A stretch of DNA of 64,000 nt from Tetrahymena elliotti 4EA (taxonomy: Eukaryota; Ciliophora; Oligohymenophorea; Hymenostomatida; Tetrahymenidae). The notes beneath the pieces were generated by a model, which saw only the letters and a list, made by a program, of their open reading frames with translations, was not told where the DNA came from and made no database searches. The DNA is taken from the NCBI GenBank assembly GCA_000231825.2, contig JH720309.1, positions 327,035-391,034 of the forward strand, given 5' to 3'. The position numbers were made by a program, and so were the translations under genes. Below, piece by piece: positions 25,126 through 37,232 of the stretch (positions are counted from its first letter, which is position 1; the number at the start of each line of letters is the position of its first letter).

Positions 25126-28100
25126 ATTTGTAAAATTTGTAAAAATAATTGAAAGTAAAGATCTATGATGTTTAATTGATTTGCAAAATCGAATGTAGAT
25201 AGAATATGAATAAGATATAATTATTAAATTTTCCTCAAAATTTTACTTGTTTTCTTTTTGTATTTTGTTTAAAAATTCAAGATACTTAATTTAAATTCAA
25301 GTATTATATATATAGGATGAATCCTAGGATTCTACCTCACCACATCAAGGCCTTACACTTTTTATAAACAGTTCAAATTAAAAAATTTTATACCTCATAC
25401 TTCTTCCGAAATTATGTTTATTGTTGTTTTCATTCTTTTAATATATAAGAATTTAATTCAACAATTTACTTTTTTTTGGGAGAAGATTTTGCAGAAAAGT
25501 TTTTTTTTTGTTAATTCAAACATTATTATTTAAAGTTGTTTTGAAATCAAAATATTATTTTTTCTTTCTTGTTCCCTTCTTCATTCATCAAAAATAAAAA
25601 TTGCTGTTCTTTTCTGAAGATGACTTATTATTTATTACTTGGCTACAAATAAAAGTTAGGATGAAGAGAGATTATAATCAAATATTATGAACAACATTCC
25701 CAATCAAAATTATTCATAATCTTGACTAAGTGTAAGAAGACTAAGAATAAACATTTAAATTATGGATTACCATTTTATCTTATACTTTGCATTTTGTTTT
25801 AAATTTATGATACCACATTTAATTTTTATTTAAATTAATTTATTCTTACTAAGTTTCTTTTCTTTAAATAACTAATAATTTCTGATATTTATTAGATTAA
25901 GTTACTATTCAGAAATAAACATTAGTTTTTAGCTCTTAATTTTTACTTTCATTATTAAACTCTACTATTTCAGAATTTGATAAGTTTTAAAAAAAGTTAT
26001 CTTTTCTTTCAGGTTCCTAGTTAATATTTGCTTGTTTCACTCACTGTCATTTATATTAACATCCTATTAATTGTGTAAGAATGCTTTATTCATTTTAAAA
26101 TTTTGAAATTTCTTAATTAATATCCTATTAATTAAAAATAATGCTAATTCAAAGTCTCATATCTTTTTTTCTGGTTTTCCCATTAATATTTTCTTAATTA
26201 ATTAGAATAATATTAAAAATAAAATATGTTGTGTTAGTTTATTAAAACTAATTTTTAAATACCTAGGATCAAATATTAGATTATTTTTAATAAATGAATT
26301 ATAATAATTTTTATCTTTTAAGATAAGTCTACAAAAAATTTTTAATCCATTTTATATCAAAAAAAAAAATTTAATAAACAAATCAAGTAGATAAATATTG
26401 ATAAAAAACCTCTTAATTTAACAAAAAAAATTGAATAAATTAATGAATTTCTTTAAAGAGTAAAAAGATTTATTGAATTATAAATAACTAACATTTCTTT
26501 TCAAGAAACTATTAAATTTAAAAATTCCTCTTTTGCAATCATACTTAAATTGGAAAATTAAAAAACAATTTATCTTAAAATTAAACACAAACATCTATAC
26601 ATACTACTCTAAAATAGGTTTTAATTTCAAATTTTGAATTGTGTTAAGTATTTAAAAATAAAAAATCTAATTTTTTAAATGAAATATTTATTAAGTAAAA
26701 CTTTAAATCGAAAACAATTTTTAAGTGAATTTAAAGTAAATTTTTAATAGATATTCATACATTTATTTTATTCATTAGTAATTTTAATGTTTGAAATATT
26801 TTTTATGATCATATTAAATATTATTTGAAATCTAAATACTCTTCCTTGAGGTTATCTTTCAAATATTTTTGAAGTATTTTTTTTAATTGATTATTATTTA
26901 TCATTAGAGTTAAGGAAAAAGGTTAGAATATTAATCTTTAATACTCTACTTTTGAATATAAGGCAGAGACTACTCCATAAGCTTTATTACCCATTTATTA
27001 ATCCCTAAAGATAGTATTTTAAATAGAATGGTAGATAAATAATAAATTGAATATTACCATAAATCTATTTATATGAAAGAGAGCTAATTCAAGTCAAACA
27101 AATGGATGAAAAAAACATCAGCATATTCAGGTAAGAATAGTTGTCCTCTTTATTAATTATTTAAAATTAAAATTATCCAACAAATCTTTAAATTACTCCA
27201 TATTAAGTTTTAAAGTCATCAAATTTGTGATTTGTCCAATTCCTTTACCAAGATAAGATATTGACTGAGCTGTAAAATTTGTTCGACTTAATTAAAAAAT
27301 TAATTGTAATGAAAAAATCTGAAATTAAGATTTTTATTTTTATAATAATTTTGTAATTACCTGATGTTCAAGTGGAGTGTACAAAGTTAATTTAATTTTC
27401 CCAAGCATAATCCTAAAGATAAATGAGTGTTTTCATCTAAAGAATTATCTCTAATAATTAATTAAACAATATTTATTATTAAAAAATCAATTTATAAATA
27501 AAATTAAAAAGTTGATTTCATTTAAGCAATTTAATTTAAATTAAGTTTCTTTTTTAAAAAGTAATTTCTCCATTTTTTGATTTCAATTTTTGCAAATTTA
27601 AAAATTTTTTTTGTGTTATTTTTTATTCTAATGCATCTAGGTCTTAAAACTTTCTATGTATTAAGATTATTAGCCAATCAATCATATTAAATATTTTTAA
27701 TTCTTCTATCTTTATCTCCCAAATATTATTTTTCTTAAATCATTTGTTATCAGGGCACTTAGCTAATAAAATTTTAGTATTAAAAATTAATTATAACACT
27801 ATTTATTTAAAATAAAGAACTAGTTATTAATTATTTATTTTCACCCTTTTGTCAATATATCTTGAAAGATCAAAGATCTTGAAAGGAATTTTATTATTAT
27901 TAAAATAAAACAAAATTATTTTATGGTTTATAATCAATAAAGGCAATCAGCATCTAGCAAAATTTTATTAAATAATTTCTTAATTTAAAAAGATTTTATT
28001 TTAGTTTAAAAAAATAATAAACTTATCAAAGAACATAATAATTACAAATATCTTTTCAATCAAACCAAATCTATTCTATTTTATTTCTCATAAAAAATTA

Positions 28101-28706
28101 TCACTAATGTTAATTAAGCTTTTTTTACAAATTAGTTTTAAAATTTAATTATAATTGAGATAAATCCTATCTTAATGATAATAAAAAATATTAGATGTAC
28201 TGACTTTTTTAACTTATCTTTACATATTTAAATATTGATTGATCTTTTTAATGATATGTTTATTAGATTCATTCTTTATTCTTTGAAAATAATCAAAATA
28301 GCATGAAAAGTTATTAGACACAATTAAGATTTTGATATTTAAGAATAATGTTATTTGAAAATTAGTTTTTTTGGTTGTGAGAAAAATATTGATGAAAGTA
28401 ATTAAATTAATAATTTTTTTTCTTCTCTACTCGATAAATTGATAAAATCTAGATACTAATTAAAAAATATTTGATCATATTACCTCAAATTTAATTTTAA
28501 AGTTGTAAGGTTTTAAAATTTTTCAAGGCTTTCAAAAAAAGATGTAGCTATACTGAACTCATTATACCTAAAAAATAAGTCAATAATAATTAATTTAAAA
28601 ACATTATCTAGTTAATATATTTACTCAAAATCTAAGATCAGAGTTGCTAAAGTTGAACTGATAAGTGGTAAATGTTTAGACATACCATCTGAAAATATTT
28701 TCATAG
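25126..28706. other. 3.6-kb gene-poor stretch
   Basis: Very AT-rich DNA with one orphan exon-like segment (26963-27130). Around 28620-28700 the plus strand has a short open frame reading KIRVAKVELISGKCLDI that may be a 5' exon of the next gene, but its phase does not join the accepted exon at 28707. Confidence 0.5.
26963..27130 (+). other. Orphan exon-like segment (55 codons)
   Basis: A frame of 55 codons is bounded by an acceptor (gaatataag) and a consensus donor (gtaaga), with one partial codon at each end. The peptide is protein-like and basic: RDYSISFITHLLIPKDSILN, and later QFKSNKWMKKTSAYS. I found no partner exons upstream or downstream with matching phase and good composition. It may be a real internal exon of an unrecognised gene or a remnant of a decayed one. 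Confidence 0.35.
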
Positions 28707-29365
28707 TTCTATCACTTAATTGTCCATATCTGTTTAAAATAGATTTAAGGATTATTTTGAAAAGGATGAAAATAGATTTATTAATTTAAGATAAATTATT
28801 GAAGATGTTATTAATTTTTATTTATCATTTATGTATATGCTTAGGTCTTAGTTGGTTCAAATATTATTTGAATTTTATTAATCTAATCGATTTTTTTAAT
28901 AAAGATAGAATAGATACCTTGAGAGAATAGTTAGATTTTCAAGCATCTTAAAGTTATGAGAGATCTTTTTGAAAAACTTTTGAAGCTACTCTTCTGAAAT
29001 TCCACTATTAAATAACAGTTTAAAATAAATAGTCTTTTAAATTTGAAGAGTTAAATGGAAATTAAGATTTAAAATAAGAATAATAAACATCAGATTTCTC
29101 TTTACTCTTCATAATGAAAAGTAAATGATAAATATTCAATTATTTGAAACTAAAATCTGAAGAAGAAAACGAGCAAATCAATAAATATTATATGTATTTT
29201 TGAAATTTTTTAGAGCTGTGGAAAGATGGAGGTTTTTTAGAAGAAAAGTTAATAAATGGATACGCTATAGTAAAAGAAAGTGTTTTGACTTTGTTTTTAT
29301 CTTTGACAGAAAATAATTTATAAGACATTTAATAATTATTTTAATGGTATACTTAATCCTTTTGA
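28707..29365 (+). CDS. 3' part of an unknown three-or-more-exon gene
   Basis: Exons 28707-28929, 29033-29120 and 29214-29365 join in phase through GT...AG introns and end at TGA 29363-29365, giving about 154 residues plus an unresolved N-terminus. The first exon has a helical region (NLRQIIEDVINFYLSFMYML) followed by an Arg/Gln-rich stretch. The second is acidic and Gln-rich. The last reads LWKDGGFLEEKLINGYAIVK and ends in a Leu-rich helix. An acceptor (ttttcatag) precedes the first exon, so at least one 5' exon is missing from the model. No domain recognised. Confidence 0.55.
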
Positions 29366-30019
29366 TTATTTTCAGTCTTTTTTCTTTCTAAATTTATGAT
29401 TTGTTTTTCTCTATTTTTTATATCTTTATTAAATAAATTAATTACTTCCTTCCTGAAGATTTCATTTACTTTCACCTTTTCAATTTATTTATTACTTTAA
29501 TAATAAAAAAAACAATCTATCAATCAGTATACAAATATCCATATAATTTCTTCTTCTTCATTGTTTTATAGCTAGTAAGTGCCATAAACTGATTTAAAAT
29601 TAAAATTATTATTTCTCCAGGACCAAAAACACCAAACAAAACAAATATATTATTTTAAGTTTAAATTAATTTTTTGTAAAATAATATCAACTTATTAATA
29701 AATAGCATAAATATTTAATGGTATTAATGAATCCAAAATAACTAATGTAAATACACATGATTGAAAAACTAAACCCACATATTTAATTTTAAAATATGAT
29801 GCTTTTTCGAAGAAACTAAAAAAAAATTGTGTTTCTTTCAATTCTTCGTTTGTTCGCTAGAGTTAATCTTTTTACTGTTGATGTCTTACATAATACAACC
29901 TTTAATAATATCATTTAATGTGCTTTTAATTCCTTTATATATTGTGAAATCTACAATTTTTTTTGTAAAAATAATATCTAAAAAAAGATATACAATAAAA
30001 ATCAATAAATTATTTGGAT
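29366..30019. other. Spacer
   Basis: 650 bases of AT-rich DNA between two plus-strand genes; it should hold the 3' end of the first and the promoter of the second. A hydrophobic frame at 29827-30039 overlaps the true start of the next gene in another frame and is not accepted. Confidence 0.6.
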
Positions 30020-31494
30020 ATGAGTTTTTTCAAAAATAACAAAGCAGTTATTGTTTTAGGTGGTTCCGCTCTCGCCCTGACTGCTGGAGTGTAACAATTT
30101 TGCAATATTTTTTTGAGAGCTCTCTTTTCGTTTAGAGAGCATAGAAATTTGATTTTACTAACATAGCGCAAAATAATAAAATCATAATTATTCTAGAATT
30201 AAAATAATAGATTATTTTCAACATTTTTCAAAGTTTATTGTTATTTATAAAATAGGGTTATTTATTTGAATAGCAAGAAGCAATAAAAGCAAGAAGCCAA
30301 AGAAGAAAAGTAGTTGGTTAATGAAGCTGCAGAAAATAGTGATGAAAATAGAGTTAAGAGAGGTGCTAAGCACTCTTCTAATTAAGAATAAGTCATAGTT
30401 TAGGTTGATTAAGATCAAGAATAAAAGTAGTTTTTATAGGAAAAGGAACAAGATTTTAGTGTCAAAACAAAAACAAGCATCGCTTCCTCTAGAGTAAAAG
30501 TTTAATTCTTAAATGGAACAGATAACTTTGATTTTGCTACAATTGCAGCTATCTTAGAGTCCTCTTTAGATTATATTGGTGAAGAATATATTTCTTATAC
30601 TCAAAAAAATAGAGAAGGTAGTTTTATAGTCACATAAAAAAGTAAAAAAAAAAAATTTTTTAAACTAGAAAGAAGAAAAACTAGAAATTTGGATATGGAC
30701 AGATACAAAGAATTAGTTCTTGAATATAATGCATAAGTAGAAAAATTCATTTTAACTGCATAAGATCAACTCTTAACAGATATCAACATAGATAAAGAAA
30801 TTTATGAAAAAAGCATTGAAATACTTATCTAAAGTGGATACTATCAGTAATTATACATGGTTTAATCTGCTATGAGATAGAAAATAAGGTTCATTTTTAT
30901 TTACCAAAATATAATTTATAATAAGTTTTAAAAATATTATTTAGTGAAAAACTTCCTCGCAAAAATTAAGTTTCCAAAGATAAAATCAAAGAAATCATTT
31001 AGTACTAGCTGGAGATACTTAATAACTAAAAGGATCCTTTTATTGCTATTATTAGCCAACTGCAAGTAATATTATTATCAATGATTTAACCACCTATTTT
31101 AAGTTTTTCATATATTTTTAAAAATTTGCTGGCTAATCAATGTTTTGATTTAAATTTTAGTATCTTCCTGATATTGCTGAGCTCATTCCTTTTGTCTTGA
31201 ATACTATGATTTCAGATATGATATTTGAAAAATTTGGAGTTGAAGAAGAAGATTAAGCCACTCAAATGAGTGCTCAAGGTATTCTTTTTCTAAAAGTACA
31301 TAAAATGATTAAAGATATCTTTTTAATTAAAATTAGATGTAATTGAAGATCCTGTTATTCATGGATTACTAAAGCAGATAGAGGAATCTATGCTAAATAT
31401 GATGTAACAACTTGGGTTAAATTACTTTGATGAAGAGCAAGAACTTGAAGAAATTGAAAGACTTCGTGAATAAGGTCAATATAGTGAGAATTGA
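30020..31494 (+). CDS. Membrane-anchored helical protein, unknown (366 aa, 5 exons)
   Basis: Exons: 30020-30090, 30256-30888, 30945-31065, 31161-31278, 31337-31494; all joins are in phase and the end is TGA 31492-31494. The first intron splits a Val codon inside a single hydrophobic segment (AVIVLGGSALALTAGVVIYL, about residues 9-28), an N-terminal membrane anchor. It is followed by a long Gln/Glu/Lys-rich linker (about residues 30-90) and then mostly helical sequence (ATIAAILESSLDYIGEEYIS; YLPDIAELIPFVLNTMISDM). The topology resembles N-terminally anchored proteins of mitochondria or peroxisomes such as PEX3, but I see no conserved residue that proves this. A poly-A run encodes KSKKKKFFK within exon 2; the frame is continuous across it. 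Confidence 0.75.
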
Positions 31495-31819
31495 TAAAAC
31501 AATAGTCATATTATTATAAAGTAAAAACAAACAATGAGTGTACAATTAATTAGTCTTTTCAGTAATTTAAATTTTGAGTTTGTGCAATGAATGAATGAAT
31601 AAAAAATTGAAGAGTAAATTCAATTTCAAACAAAATAAATCAATCAACCAATTAATTTATTATATTTATTTTTTTGTTATTTGTTTTTTCAGCCAGCTAA
31701 TAAATTAACCGCTATTAAAAATATTTCCTAAAATTTATCAACTTTTATTTTTTTAGTTATGAAAATTAAAAATAGAATTTAAAAATTTTAAATTGAAAAT
31801 ATTACAAAAACATAATAAT
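31495..31819. other. Short spacer between convergent genes
   Basis: 325 bases between two TGA stops on opposite strands. AT-rich; probably both 3' untranslated regions. Confidence 0.6.
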
Positions 31820-33834
31820 TCATTTAGGATTCTATTAATATTAAGGATTTATTAATAAATTATTTTAATTCAAAATAGAATTTGTACTCACATTATTATT
31901 CTGTTTTATTTCTTTTTCTTAATAACTAGTGCTTTTACTTTTTGAGGATTTATTTGAAGATGGTGTTTAGTTTATTTTACTACTTTTTGAAGGAGATCTA
32001 TTATTATGAGGTTAATTAATTTTTTTTATTGAATCTTGTTATTAGTCATGAAGGTATTCTTTAAAAACTTCAATTGAATCTTTCAAGCTAATATTATTAG
32101 CATCAATTTTTGCTTTTTAAGGCTAAATACTACTAAAAGTATCTAAATTACTATAAACATTTGTGTAAATTTATTTAGGTGACTTTATTTAATTATTTAA
32201 ATAGTTAATATCTGGATTTTAATTCTGTAAATATTAGTTAACTAAAATTTGATATGCAGGCTGACTATTGACATCATTGAAGATATTCGTTGGATAGAAA
32301 TTGTGCTTGAGGTCGAAATTTCCTTTTGGTGTTGAAGATTTATTTGGAATATTTGGGGAAATTTATTAAGGATGCTAAAATAAGTTTTAAGTGTAAGAAG
32401 ATAAATTATTAGATTTAGGTGTTAAAGATTTGCTCAAATTATTCGGTTAGTTATTTTTTTGTGCTGTTTCCAAGGGTATCATAAAATTTTTTTTATTATT
32501 TTTATCATTCTCTTCATATTTTTAAATGTGATTAGGGCTGTTACTTTGTATGTTACTCTTTATTTCAGATTATTAAGGTGCTAATTTGTTTTAGTAAGAA
32601 AGTTCGAAAATAGACTATTTTTACAAATAATCTTAATCACTAATGTTAATAATTTTGTAAAAATTATCAAGTTTAGTTTGCGAATTATCGGTTCTATTAA
32701 CTAAATTATTAGTCGAATTTTCTTACTGTTAAAGTTATTTTTTGTTTAAATTTTAATCATTGTTGTCACTAATTATTTTTTGTTATTAAGAAGCTTAGTA
32801 ATTTTTAGGAGAGCTTTTATCTGAATCATTTCCTTTTTGTGATTTAAAAAAATTATTTGTTTGTTATGAATCAGGTTTTCTCTTAAGTTAATTATCTTAA
32901 AAATAATTAGAGTTATTAGGCGAATTTAGAATTGATTTAACAAGATTTTGTTACTTTTATTAGATTTCAATCAACTCTTTTAAATTTTATATTTCGATGT
33001 TGGCATTTTTCAAATTATTCTCCATTTCTAAAATATTAATAAAATATTAAATATTCTTATAAAAAGTTTTATTTATTTACATGAAAAATGTTATTTTAAA
33101 ATTTATTCTTCTTATTCTCTTTATTAGCAATTTTAACAAAACTTAGATGTCTCTTTTTGCTACTGATCCAAATTCCTAATTCGACTTTTCTTTACTTTTT
33201 CATCATCATCACTATTAAATTAAACTCTTCTATAGGCTTCTTGCTATTACTATTCATATTATTTTTATTGATGAAAATTAAACAGGCTAGTATTTCTTCT
33301 TTATTCTGCTTTATTTAATACTTAATCTGTTATTTCTTATCGATTTCTAGGAGAATTAGGAGAGCTAGGATTGAAAATATTTTAAGATTTATTCATTATT
33401 AACCATTATTAATCTTTTTCAGAAGGTCTTAAATTTCTGTCAATAAGTACTTAATAATATATTGCTCTTAATTAAACATATTTTTCAGAAAGAATCTATT
33501 GATTTGTTGTCATCTCTTCAATAATTGAAGATAATTTATAAATTTGCTCTACTAATGAATAAATTCTTGCAGAGAGTATATTAACTAATTCTTAAGGATC
33601 GCCTTTAAATGTAGAGAGCTAAGGAATTTATAAATTCTTAGAGTTAGGAAAGTTATCTTTATCTATTACTGTATTAAAGAATAATTCTTCATGGCTGTTT
33701 GTTGGTTATTTATTAATGTTATTAATAGTATTCTTATTGATTGAATAGTTAGATTATTGTTAATGTACCAAACTCTCTAAGGAATTTGGACTTCTAATAC
33801 TCCCTTACTTCAAATCACCCCCAAGATGTATCAT
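31820..33834 (-). CDS. Gln/Asn/Ser-rich coiled-coil protein, unknown (653 aa, 2 exons)
   Basis: Exon 1 is 33834-33081, exon 2 is 33027-31820, with a 53-base intron (donor gtaaat, acceptor attttag) and TGA at 31822-31820. The first in-frame ATG after an upstream TGA is at 33834. Residues about 80-130 form a helical segment (NILSARIYSLVEQIYKLSSI). Around the intron there is a charged coiled coil continuing through MENNLKNANIEIQNLKELIE. The C-terminal two thirds are low-complexity, with Pro/Ser patches such as NRSPSKSSKINQTPSSNKSS that look like phosphorylation targets. TAA and TAG supply most of the many Gln. Possibly a structural or basal-body protein; that is only an inference from the coiled coil. 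Confidence 0.85.
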
Positions 33835-34826
33835 TTATTAACCTTTAAAAAATTTTCTTAGTGTTTTTAGCTATCAAATGGTTTTAGTACTTTCGTTATT
33901 TTATAAATGAAAATAAATATTAATTATTTTAAAAAATTTTTTATAAATTTATTTATTGATAATATACTGTATTATACAATATTAGTAATAAATTAATTAT
34001 TAGTAAGGTTAATGGTTGAGAAATTTAGTAATGTTTTTAAAAAAACCTAAATTTTATCAGTTTTAGAAAAAACAAAAATAAAATATTTATATTATATAAA
34101 AATTGAAAAATTTACCAATAAATAACCCAATATAAATATAATAAATATAAGAAATAGTGTGGACATTTATATATAAATTATGCTCTAATTAATAATCACT
34201 AGCCTAAAAAATAATAAAACAAGGAATAAAAATCTTATAAACCAATATATTTAAGCTCTATTGTCAATAAATATTCTAAATTAAATTTTTATTTTAAATA
34301 AGACACAAGTATTACCATTTTTCTAGAAATTGAAATTGGATATAAAATCATTAAATAATTTAATTGAAGAAAAGATTAAATAAAGACTATTGAGGAATTA
34401 AGCACAATTTTTTAAAATCAATAATTTTTAAATGAAAAACAGTTTTTAAAAATTTGTTTTAAATTTAAAGATTGGAAAATTAAATTTATGAAGCGGGTAC
34501 ACTTTGTTGGCATCTATCATATCTACTAATTAATTTTAGAGTTTAATATTTTCTGTATAAAAAATTGTATAAAGACTTTATTCTTTTTATATCAAATCAT
34601 ATGAATCTGATCAACACGTTATTGAATTTCAAGAGGAGTTAATGTAAGGGTTTCTATTTAATTTAAAGAATGTATTTATATTATTGATTGGATTAGTTTA
34701 AAAAGAAGGTTAATTTCTAAATAAGAAATAAAATAAATAAATAGATAAATAGATACTCTAATTAATTTTAGGTTATAAAAAGTAATTAAGATAATAAATA
34801 AATAGGTAGGCTAGCTAGTAAAATAG
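33835..34826. other. Divergent promoter spacer
   Basis: 990 bases between the minus-strand coiled-coil gene and signal peptide peptidase. It contains short aaat/aata-type simple repeats around 34725-34765 just before the latter gene. No defined element. Confidence 0.6.
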
Positions 34827-35948
34827 ATGACAACTGTAAAGTCAATTATCAGACCTCAAAGAGTAGTCTTTGCTTCTCTTTTAATTATTCTTGTTCACTT
34901 AGCTGCTGCTTTGATGAACACCCCAGCTTCTCTCCAGCTAATTATAAACTCAGTTACTTGTGTTTATATTGGCTGCTTTTTAACATTTAGAGTAGAAAGA
35001 AAGCACAATGAAGAATACCATAAAAGATCTGTCAGTGAAGATACTGAGACTATGACTTCAAAGGATGCTTTCTAATTCCCTCTTTATGGCTCTCTTGTCT
35101 TGGCTGGTATTTATGTTCTCTATAAATTTATCCCTAAAGAATATCTTAGCTTAATTTTTACTTCTCATTTCATGTTTATTGGAATCTTTTGTGTAGGAGC
35201 TGTTTTTGAAATACCTTTTTCAGCAGTATTTTAAGATAGATATGAAAAAATCAATGTTATTAAGCGTAAAATCAATATCAATTTACCACTCTTAAAGAAG
35301 GAAATTGATTTAGACTTCAACCTTTAACAAATTATTTGTCTTGCTCTTGCTTTAATCCCTACTGTTTCTTACATTCTTTCAAGAAACTGGATTGCAAATA
35401 ATATCTTTGGTATTGCTTTTTCAGTAATGGGTATTAATAATCTTGTCCTACCAAATTTCAAGGTTGGTTATATTCTTATGTGGGGTCTCTTTTTCTATGA
35501 TATCTTCTGGGTCTATGGTACTGATGTTATGGTCACTGTTGCTAAGAGTTTTGATGCCCCTATCAAGTTACTATTTCCCTTTGATTGGGAAAACAATAAG
35601 TAGTCAATGCTTGGTTTAGGTGATATCGTCATCCCAGGAGTATTTGTAGCTCTTGCTTTAAAATACGACATTGATTAATAACTTAAGCAAGCAGTTAATA
35701 TCCATGCAGTAAAAACACCCTATTTCAATTGGTGTTTTGGTGGTTATATTGCTGGTATCATTACTACATTCATTGTAATGGTTGTTTTCAACCACCCCTA
35801 ACCTGCTCTATTATTCTTAGTTCCAGGATGCACAATTTCTGTTTTAATTAAAGCTTTACTTGATGGTAATTTGAAGGATCTCTTTGTTTATGAAGAATCC
35901 AAAAAAGATGAAAGCTAAACTGAAGCAGAAGAAGAAAAGGTAAAATGA
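34827..35948 (+). CDS. Signal peptide peptidase (GxGD intramembrane aspartyl protease), 373 aa
   Basis: Single exon, ATG 34827 to TGA 35946-35948. Signal peptide peptidase cleaves leftover signal peptides and other type II membrane segments inside the ER membrane. The catalytic motifs are present: FFYDIFWVYG with Asp225, MLGLGDIVIPG with Asp266, and the C-terminal PAL motif in QPALLF (326-328). Several hydrophobic segments fit the expected nine-span topology. The length is typical of the family (about 340-380 residues). The C-terminus is acidic and ends in EEEKVK, which could serve as a KxK-like ER-retention tail. The codon choice is C-rich, as in well-expressed genes. Confidence 0.95.
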
Positions 35949-36727
35949 TAAAGAAATAATAAATATTCTTAAGATACTCAAATATTTAGAAAAACTTTGT
36001 TTTAAATAATTTTTAACTTTTAATTTGACTAAAAATTGCTTAATTATTTGCATTTATATATTCCACTTGTTCAAATTTGATTCAAAAATTAACTCCAAAT
36101 TCAAAGCAACAAAAATTGTAAATTTACTGGATTAATTTAATTAAAATAACAAAATAAACATTTTTAAAAAATATAAAATACTTATTATGAAAAATGGAAT
36201 TTCAAATTATTTCTTCTTTTTAACAATTTAAAGCAACATTTATTGAAAACTAATTTATCATTTTTTAAAAATTTGTTTTTTAAATGCTAGAATAGTAAAA
36301 AAAATTGAAAAATAAACAACGATCAGAATAAGATTTACTTTCATACTTATTTATTTAGAAGATTGTTTGAATTATTTTTATAAAATTGGGTTAAGATGGT
36401 ATTATTTGTAAGAACTATTTTCTATTTTTAATAACCGTCTATTCTCAATGATATGATTTTCAAAAAAAATAAAAATATTTTAGCTTAAAAATAAATATAT
36501 TTAAATTAATTTCTTAAAATTTAAGTCCTTTGTAAAAAATTCCTCAAATGCAAGAGTCATGTTAAATAAAATAAAGCAATCATCATTATTAAAGTTTTTG
36601 AAGAATTTTGCTTGTTGTTTGTAAAATTAGATTGATAAAGAATTAGAATGATTTTGATATTGTATAAATTAGATGTCTGTTATACAATTTTATAAGGTTT
36701 AAATTAACAAATAAGTGTTAAATTTTT
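35949..36727. other. Spacer between convergent genes
   Basis: 780 bases of AT-rich DNA between two 3' ends. No gene or repeat recognised. Confidence 0.6.
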
Positions 36728-37232
36728 TCATTTTTTTGTAAGTGGTTTTTTTCCTCCCTTTTTATTATTTAATTCTTCTAATTCTCTTTATTTCTCTTCT
36801 TCTTCACGTCTAATCTTATCTATCCTTGCTTACTCTATTTATTGCTTAATTGAAACTATTTCTTATTCCAGTCTTACATTTTCATCTTTTGTATCATTCA
36901 CGCTTTTAGTTAAGTTATCAAACACTTCCCATTCTGATTGATCTTTGTATGTTCCAAAGTAATCAGTTAATGCCTACAAGGGATTCTCAGGTAAATCCTT
37001 TGAGTTTTTGATAGACAAAAGGTCTAATTTTAGTAGAAACATTTTATTAATATTTTTGCTTAGCATACAATATATTTCAAAAACACTAACTTGTTTGATA
37101 TTTTTTAATTATATTACATTTAACTATTGCTAAAACTACTTCCTTATCTACTAAATATTCTCTGAACTCCTTCAACTTTGCTTATTGTTTTTCTTTCTTA
37201 GAATAAACAGGCTCTTCTAAACTTTAACTCAT
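36728..37232 (-). CDS. MYCBP: MYCBP (AMY-1 / FAP174) homologue, 136 aa, 2 exons
   Basis: Exon 1 is 37232-37118, exon 2 is 37023-36728, with a 94-base intron (donor gtaata, acceptor aaaattag) and TGA 36730-36728. The spliced protein reads KLKEFREYLVDKEVVLAIVK, then YLLSIKNSKDLPENPLQALT and a coiled coil (NVRLEQEIVSIKQQIEQ). This matches the MYCBP pattern: an N-terminal helix pair with a short Leu-rich helix, a PxxAL turn, then a C-terminal coiled coil. MYCBP binds A-kinase anchoring proteins; its Chlamydomonas form FAP174 is in the central apparatus of the axoneme. A ciliary role is therefore likely. The protein is longer than human MYCBP (about 103 aa) because of a basic C-terminal tail ending GGKKPLTKK. 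Confidence 0.8.

Noticed and set aside
29190..29590. Plus-strand frame with several hydrophobic segments resembling a membrane protein
   Set aside because: Another frame of the same strand forms the last exon of the 28707-29365 gene with proper splice sites and a TGA; the hydrophobic frame is a by-product of AT-rich sequence.
29827..30039. Hydrophobic 70-codon plus-strand frame
   Set aside because: It overlaps the start of the 30020-31494 gene in another frame, uses only AT-rich codons, and its apparent TAA end is not a stop under this code.
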